From Allofournierella_A excrementavium (lineage in GTDB: Bacteria > Bacillota > Clostridia > Oscillospirales > Ruminococcaceae): a stretch of DNA of 64,000 nt. Each line of letters opens with the position of its first letter. Position 1 is the first letter of the stretch. Position numbers and translations under genes: made by a program. Below the pieces are notes generated by a model that was not told the DNA's origin, ran no database searches, and saw only the letters and a list, made by a program, of their open reading frames with translations. The stretch spans positions 1-64,000 of the forward strand of contig DWVE01000030.1 of NCBI GenBank assembly GCA_019120375.1, in the 5' to 3' direction. This document shows positions 59,625 to 64,000 of this stretch, in pieces.

Positions 59625-60431
59625 TCAGTTCACTTTTTTGGCCACCACCACGAACCGCCCGTTTTCCACGTGGTCGGAGCAGGTGGAGAGGGTGAGCAGG
59701 GTGTCGCCGAACTCGGCGCTCACCCCGGTGTCGTACTCCGCCAGCGCCTTCACGTTCTCCACATAATCGTTGAATTCCTCTTCGTTTTCCGCGTCGAAGA
59801 ACTGGTAGTACTTGAAGCAGGTGTCGGTGGTGTAGTAGACCTGGGTGTAAAAGGCGGCCAGAAGCTGGTATTCCCCCACCTCATGCAGGGTGTCGAAGCG
59901 GATGAGGGAGTGCTCTTTGCCGTAGTCCTCGCCGGCATAAAGGTGCAGCTTGCCGAACATGGTGCCGTCGTGCATGTCGTGGCCGTAGATCATCTGGTTG
60001 GCGGTGACCTTTTCCACGCCGGGGTCGCACCGCTCGTCCAGGAACAGGGTGCCGCCGGTGGCGTAGGCGCCGTCAAAGCCCAGGCGCAGGTATTTTTCGT
60101 TGTTGCCGGGGGTGCGCACCACCGGGTAGTCGATGACGGTGCCCTCGATGGACAGCCAGCCGATCATGTCCGGGTTCTGCTCGTAGTAGGGGGCGTAGGC
60201 GTTCAGGATGCCTTCCTCGTTCAGCGCCCAGGGGTCGGCGGAGGTGGCGGAGGCGGCGGGGAAAGAGGCGGAGGAGGCGGGCAGGGAGGGCGGCTGGGGC
60301 TGGCCGCCGCCCAGGGCCTGACGCAGCAGCAGGCCGCCAAACACAAGGAACAGCAGCAGCGCCGCAGCAAAGCACACGGCGGGCAGATGGCGCAAAAGGA
60401 AGGCTTTGGGCCTGGAGGGATCGAAACGCAT
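59625..60431 (-). CDS. srtB: Class B sortase
   Basis: 268 residues from ATG 60431 after AAAAGGAG. One N-terminal transmembrane helix (about 14-36) and a Pro/Ser/Ala-rich linker precede the sortase barrel. The catalytic His is in IYGHDMHDG, the Cys in LLTLSTCSDH (Cys251), and the Arg in NGRFVVVAKK. The YYEQNPDMIGWLSIEGTVIDYPVV opening is typical of class B. It would attach the neighbouring TPKTG-tailed protein to the cell wall. It lies after that gene's terminator, so expression may depend on read-through or a weak own promoter. Confidence 0.93.
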   Translation of the reverse strand: MRFDPSRPKAFLLRHLPAVCFAAALLLFLVFGGLLLRQALGGGQPQPPSLPASSASFPAASATSADPWALNEEGILNAYAPYYEQNPDMIGWLSIEGTVIDYPVVRTPGNNEKYLRLGFDGAYATGGTLFLDERCDPGVEKVTANQMIYGHDMHDGTMFGKLHLYAGEDYGKEHSLIRFDTLHEVGEYQLLAAFYTQVYYTTDTCFKYYQFFDAENEEEFNDYVENVKALAEYDTGVSAEFGDTLLTLSTCSDHVENGRFVVVAKKVN

Positions 60432-60473
60432 AAAAAGGCTCCTTTTCAGGATGGTTTTGAAAAAAGCAAAAAG

Positions 60474-60504
60474 GCGAGGGGCCGCCCGGCGGGCGGCCCC
60501 TCGC
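60474..60504. terminator. Strong terminator between surface protein and sortase genes
   Basis: GCGAGGGGCCGCCC and GGGCGGCCCCTCGC pair perfectly around GGC/GCC; T-rich sequence follows on the minus strand. Confidence 0.85.
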
Positions 60505-60529
60505 GGGTTTTTGCAAAGGGAATGGAGCA

Positions 60530-62731
60530 TCAGCGGCGCTTGCGAAGCGCAACGCCCACACCAGCAAGGGCCAACGCGGCCAGAGGCAGGGCGACCAGAC
60601 TCACGGCCCCGGTCTTGGGGGTGGAGTCCAGCACCGGCGCGGGGGCCGGGGTGGCGGCAGGGGCGTCAGGCTTCGGGTCAGGCCTGGGCTCCTGGGCGCC
60701 GCACACCGTGCACACGCCGTTCTGGTAGGTGTGGGTGTGGGTGGCGTTGATGGTTGCTTTTCCCGCGAGCTGTGCCTGCAGCTTTTGTTCGGCGGCCGTC
60801 ACATCGCCGTTGGGGGCATTCCACTCGGAAACTCCGTAAAGTTTGGTGCCGTCTGCCAGATAGTTGTTGTCGAGGGTGATCGTGGCATTCTCGCCGATCT
60901 TCACGCCGTTGTAGAAGCACACGCCCATGTAACCGCTCACGTTGTTGTCCACAAAGGAGACGTTGCCCCGGATGTTGCTCACCAGCTGCAAAGCGACGGC
61001 TTTGCTTGGATATTGCGAATCGCTCAGACGGAAGGTGTTTTTGTCCACCTGGATGTCGGCCGCAACGGTATCGTCGCCCCGGGTCTCGATGTGCACGCCG
61101 CGATAGCCGATGACGGTGTTGCCCACAAAGTCAAAATCCAGGGGCTTGTCCACCTTGTACCACACAGGGTAGGCGTTTTGCGAATAAAAGTTGCCTGGTG
61201 TGCCCTTGAATTCAAACAGGTTCCCCTCGTAGCGGATGGCCGCCGCCTGGGGATAGCCGGACTGGCCGCCGTTGAAGGTGCAGCCCTTCACCAGCACACT
61301 GCCGCCCTCGGAATCAAAGAGCAGGTCGTTGGGGAAGACCAGGCCGGTCACCGTGAGGCCCGCAGCGTTCGCGGGCAGCTTGACGCGGATCACCGGGCAG
61401 CGGGCAGCGCCGTTATTGCCGTCGATGTCGTTGCCGTTCACGCCGCTGATAAGCTTTTCGGCGCCGGTCTTTCCCTGCAGGGTGAGGGAGGTCAGCTTCG
61501 TGCCGGACAGATCATAGGTGCTGTCTGTTACCGGAATGTCCTTCAGCACCGTCACCGTCACATCGCCGGTCATCGTCTTGGCGGCTTCCATCGCCTCTTC
61601 CAGCGTTCCGTAGCCCGTCTCGCCGATCTGCACCACCGGATCCCGTTTCACAACAAAGTGGCGGTCTGAGTCTGCCTGCACTTCATCGCTGGCGGTCACC
61701 GGGGTGACCTTCGCCTTGGCCGGGTCGGCCACAGCGCCGGTGTTGTCGTAATAACCCGCCTGCTGCACCATCACCTGCGCTGCCGTGCCGGTCATGGCCA
61801 AAGTCACGGTGCCCTGCTGCGAGGCGGCATCATGCCGCCCGTCTCCCAGCAGGATGTCCTCGTTGCCGCAGTTGGTGTTGCCGTTGCTGTAATTGAAGGT
61901 GGTGCCGTTCACAGTCAGGTGAGTGGTGGCGCCTTCCTTGGCCACGATGCGCACCGGCGCACCATAGGTTGTGGTGCCCTTGTCTGCGGACACAGCGGGC
62001 AGCGCGCAGTCGGTGAAGGTGCAGCCTTCCAGCAGGATGTTCTGCACGCCGCTAGACTTGTGGTTGATGTTCAGGCCCACCGCGATGTTGGTAAAGGTGG
62101 TGTTGCGGATGGCGATCTCGCCGGGGGCGTTGGTGTAGACAGTGGTGTTCACATTGCTGCCGCCTGCCGCATCGAAGGAACAGCCCTCCAGCGTGATGTT
62201 CAGCTTGCCGTCCGGATTGCTGTTGTTGGTAAAGTACACCCGCTGCATATTTTTGCAGTCGATGAAGTGCAGGTTCACAGTGTGGCCAGTGTGCCGCTCG
62301 CCCCAGGCCGCAATGCCTTCCAGGTCGTACACCGTCACGGTGATGTCCTTGTCCAGGAAGACGCCGCCTTCGCTCTGCTGCCCGGTAGCGCGGTCATATT
62401 GATAGGTGTCGATCTCCATATCCTTCTCGCCGCCGCTGACCTTTGCGCCGTTGCCGTAGATCACGAGGTCATCGGCCACATGGCCATGGGTCATCGAGCC
62501 CACGTCCGCGCCCGGCTTGCAGATCACCTCGGCGATGCCCTGGGGGTTGCTCTTATACACCTCGGTCAGGGCCTCTGCCAGGGTGGGATAATAGCTGCCG
62601 GCATAATAGACCGTGTTGTTTTCTCCAAAATCCAGACCGTCTGTCGCCGGGCCCTCTGCGAACGCCGCCATGGGCAGCGCGCAGAGCGCCAGCGCCGCAC
62701 ACAGCGCCAGCGTCAAAAGTTTCTGTTTCAT
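60530..62731 (-). CDS. Sortase-anchored beta-helix surface protein (TPKTG signal)
   Basis: 733 residues from ATG 62731 after GGGAGGAA; the longer frame enters the promoter. Signal peptide (about 1-22), then right-handed beta-helix repeats (NTTFTNIAVGLNINHKSS, LEGCTFTDCALPAVSA, VKGCTFNGGQSGYPQAAA). The C terminus has the order expected of a sorting signal: DSTPKTG, a hydrophobic stretch (AVSLVALPLAALALAGVGVAL) and RKRR. TPKTG resembles the (S/P/N)PxTG motifs of class B sortases, one of which is encoded next door. A ligand cannot be predicted; carbohydrate contact is common for this fold. Confidence 0.87.
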   Translation of the reverse strand: MKQKLLTLALCAALALCALPMAAFAEGPATDGLDFGENNTVYYAGSYYPTLAEALTEVYKSNPQGIAEVICKPGADVGSMTHGHVADDLVIYGNGAKVSGGEKDMEIDTYQYDRATGQQSEGGVFLDKDITVTVYDLEGIAAWGERHTGHTVNLHFIDCKNMQRVYFTNNSNPDGKLNITLEGCSFDAAGGSNVNTTVYTNAPGEIAIRNTTFTNIAVGLNINHKSSGVQNILLEGCTFTDCALPAVSADKGTTTYGAPVRIVAKEGATTHLTVNGTTFNYSNGNTNCGNEDILLGDGRHDAASQQGTVTLAMTGTAAQVMVQQAGYYDNTGAVADPAKAKVTPVTASDEVQADSDRHFVVKRDPVVQIGETGYGTLEEAMEAAKTMTGDVTVTVLKDIPVTDSTYDLSGTKLTSLTLQGKTGAEKLISGVNGNDIDGNNGAARCPVIRVKLPANAAGLTVTGLVFPNDLLFDSEGGSVLVKGCTFNGGQSGYPQAAAIRYEGNLFEFKGTPGNFYSQNAYPVWYKVDKPLDFDFVGNTVIGYRGVHIETRGDDTVAADIQVDKNTFRLSDSQYPSKAVALQLVSNIRGNVSFVDNNVSGYMGVCFYNGVKIGENATITLDNNYLADGTKLYGVSEWNAPNGDVTAAEQKLQAQLAGKATINATHTHTYQNGVCTVCGAQEPRPDPKPDAPAATPAPAPVLDSTPKTGAVSLVALPLAALALAGVGVALRKRR

Positions 62732-62765
62732 AAGTTCCTCCCGATCTTGCAGTATTTGCGCAATA

Positions 62766-62826
62766 TTAACACACAATAATCTTGTGTGTTAACCAAAATT
62801 ATACACAGTAATACTGTGTTTTTCAA
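62766..62826 (-). promoter_or_regulatory. Promoter with two palindromic operators, surface protein gene
   Basis: Minus strand TTGAAA (62821-62826), 17-base spacer and TATAAT (62798-62803). A perfect palindrome ACACAGTA-A-TACTGTGT (62803-62819) fills the spacer. A second inverted repeat, TTAACACAC (62766-62774) and GTGTGTTAA (62784-62792), covers the transcription start. Repression by the divergent XRE regulator is the simplest reading. Confidence 0.75.
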
Positions 62827-62921
62827 GCATAAAAACAAAATAATGTTATGTTTTTCAAAGAAACGAACACAAAAACAGTGTGCGCGGCATGCCGCGGGGG
62901 AGAGAAGGGAGAGACGAAACC

Positions 62922-63236
62922 ATGCGCGGAGATCGTTTGGCAGAGCTGCGAAAGGACGCCGGGCTGACCCAACGCCAGTTCGCGCAGCAGCTGCACGTTT
63001 CGCTGAACACCGTGTCCGGCTGGGAGCGGGGGCTTGCCGACCCGGACGACGAGACAAAGGTGCTGCTTGCAAAGAGGTTCGGGGTGTCCATGGACTATCT
63101 GATGGGCGTTTCGGACGCGCAGAGGACTCAGGAACGCCAGTGCGCCACCTTCTTTTATATAAAGGACCTGCCGCCCGCCGCCGCGCGGGAGCTGGAAGAG
63201 TTTTTGCGGCAGCTGAAAAAGAAATACCGTCTGTAA
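62922..63236 (+). CDS. XRE-family transcriptional regulator
   Basis: 104 residues from ATG 62922 after GAGAAGGGAGAG; an upstream GTG frame start is rejected. The N-terminal Cro/CI helix-turn-helix is clear (RLAELRKDAGLTQRQFAQQL, then NTVSGWERGLADPDDETKVLLAKRFGVSMDYLMG). The C-terminal helix (PPAAARELEEFLRQLKKKYRL) probably mediates dimer formation. It is divergent from the sortase-substrate gene and shares with it an intergenic region full of palindromes, so it probably controls that gene and itself. Confidence 0.9.
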   Translation: MRGDRLAELRKDAGLTQRQFAQQLHVSLNTVSGWERGLADPDDETKVLLAKRFGVSMDYLMGVSDAQRTQERQCATFFYIKDLPPAAARELEEFLRQLKKKYRL

Positions 63237-63252
63237 AAGGCGGCGCGCGGCC

Positions 63253-63281
63253 TGTACAGGGGCGCGGGGGGGGGGTATAAT
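63253..63281 (+). promoter_or_regulatory. Lipoprotein promoter with ten-G spacer
   Basis: TGTACA (63253-63258, four of six matches to TTGACA) and a perfect TATAAT (63276-63281) are 17 bases apart. Positions 63266-63275, the end of the spacer, are ten consecutive G. Gain or loss of a G would change the spacing and so the promoter strength. Confidence 0.55.
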
Positions 63282-63288
63282 GAAAAAA

Positions 63289-63310
63289 AGCCCGGCCAAC
63301 GGGCCGGGCT
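63289..63310. other. Hairpin at the transcription start; minus-strand terminator
   Basis: AGCCCGGCC and GGCCGGGCT pair around AACG, with seven A on the left. In the plus-strand RNA it would be a 5'-end stem-loop in the leader; read from the minus strand it is followed by TTTTTTT and acts as a terminator. Confidence 0.6.
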
Positions 63311-63331
63311 CAAAAGGAAGAGGGAAATATC

Positions 63332-64000
63332 ATGAAAAAGGCAATTTTTGGTGTTTGCGCAGTGACGCTGGCCCTCGCGCTGGCCGCCTGTGGCGGCGCG
63401 CCGGCCTCCGGGTCTGCGCCGGCCTCCCAGCCTGCTTCGGCTTCGCAGCCTGCCTCTGAGCCGGCTTCCCAGCCCGGCTCGGAACCCGCCTCGGAGCCCG
63501 CCTCCGAGCCCGCAGAGGCGGACTACACCGCTTATACCCTGCAGTTCGACGTGCCCGAGGAGTTTGCCCAGCTGGAGGATCCCCCCGAGGGCGTGAGCGC
63601 CATGTTCCAGGCGGTGGACGGCTCCAGCATCAACCTGGTGATCTACGAGAACGACGGCTCCCTGGCCAGCGACGTGAAGCAGGAGGACCTTGTTTCCCTG
63701 CTGGAGGAGAGCATGCAGCAGATGGGCTTGGAGGTCGAAGTGCTGAACCCGGTGTTTGAGACCGGCAAGCTGGGGGATGTGTGCCCCTACTACCGCATCG
63801 ACTACACCGTGGTGCTGAACGACGTGGTCATGGGCCAGACGATGATGGGCATCAACGCTGACCGGGCCTACACCTTCACCTTCACCGACATGACCGGCGA
63901 CTGGGGCCAGTTCTTTGTGGACGCCATCGCCTCCATCACTCCCGTGGCTGCCTCATCGACGGTAACCACCCAAGAAGAGTCCGCTGACGCTGAAGAGATG
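63332..64000 (+). CDS. Lipoprotein (3' end beyond the window)
   Basis: 223 codons are open from ATG 63332 to the window edge, after AAAAGGAAGAGGG. The signal peptide ends in the lipobox LALAAC (Cys about 20). A Ser/Pro/Ala/Glu linker (SQPASEPASQPGSEP units) spans about 24-60, and a compact alpha/beta domain follows (YTLQFDVPEEFAQLEDPPEG, FQAVDGSSINLVIYENDGS, DVVMGQTMMGINADRAYTFTF). It resembles small secreted lipoproteins with PsbP/DUF-type folds, but I cannot name the family. The last residues (SSTVTTQEESADAEEM) suggest another linker. Confidence 0.8.
   Translation, partial: MKKAIFGVCAVTLALALAACGGAPASGSAPASQPASASQPASEPASQPGSEPASEPASEPAEADYTAYTLQFDVPEEFAQLEDPPEGVSAMFQAVDGSSINLVIYENDGSLASDVKQEDLVSLLEESMQQMGLEVEVLNPVFETGKLGDVCPYYRIDYTVVLNDVVMGQTMMGINADRAYTFTFTDMTGDWGQFFVDAIASITPVAASSTVTTQEESADAEEM

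Overview
The window looks like the chromosome of a GC-rich gut Clostridia member, probably Oscillospiraceae/Ruminococcaceae (the Faecalibacterium-Gemmiger-Subdoligranulum neighbourhood). The grounds are a Firmicutes gene repertoire (YitT, YesL/DUF624, class B sortase, CUT1 sugar transporter without its own ATPase), strong Shine-Dalgarno sites and sigma-A promoters. The genus call is inference.

The left third (1 to about 22.74 kb) is most of an integrative conjugative or mobilizable element. In order it carries the tail of an unknown gene, a giant 2866-residue surface protein, a DUF3991/TOPRIM protein, a VirB2-like protein, a TrbL/VirB6-like protein, a PrgI-like protein, VirB4, a two-module M23 peptidase, a probable oriT with a textbook P-type nick sequence, a ribbon-helix-helix relaxosome protein, a MobP/MobL-type relaxase, a small acidic protein, an AbrB-zinc-ribbon protein, a MuF-like/ArdC/zincin fusion, VirD4, and a winged-helix protein. 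Near its right edge are small-RNA promoters, a probable type I toxin-antitoxin module and recurrent palindromic repeats. The edge is marked by a 3' tRNA fragment with its terminator, interpreted as attR. The integrase and left end lie outside the window.

From 22.8 to 37.7 kb is chromosome. It has an Ig-like lipoprotein, a YitT protein behind an operator-bearing promoter, and a MacB/FtsX exporter pair. It also has the most unusual locus in the window: a radical SAM/SPASM-like enzyme, a membrane protein ending in alternating Cys-Ala residues, and a double-AAA+ ATPase in one tight operon. An SLC13-like transporter and two tandem LytM-type pseudoenzymes follow.

From 48.0 down to 37.8 kb (minus strand) is one compact operon: pheA-aroB-aroC-aroE/aroK fusion-aroQ-aroF-aroA-tyrA-WYL regulator-mutY. 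It encodes the whole route from DAHP synthesis to the phenylalanine and tyrosine keto acids. Next are a plsC/unknown/yesL/small-protein operon (50.6 to 48.1 kb) and a maltodextrin-type cluster (lacI, binding protein, two permeases, malQ; 56.4 to 50.8 kb).

The right end (56.8 to 64 kb) is a cell-surface region. It has two beta-helix surface proteins, a class B sortase next to a TPKTG-tailed substrate, a divergent XRE regulator facing a promoter full of palindromes, and a lipoprotein (running off the window) whose promoter spacer contains a run of ten G.
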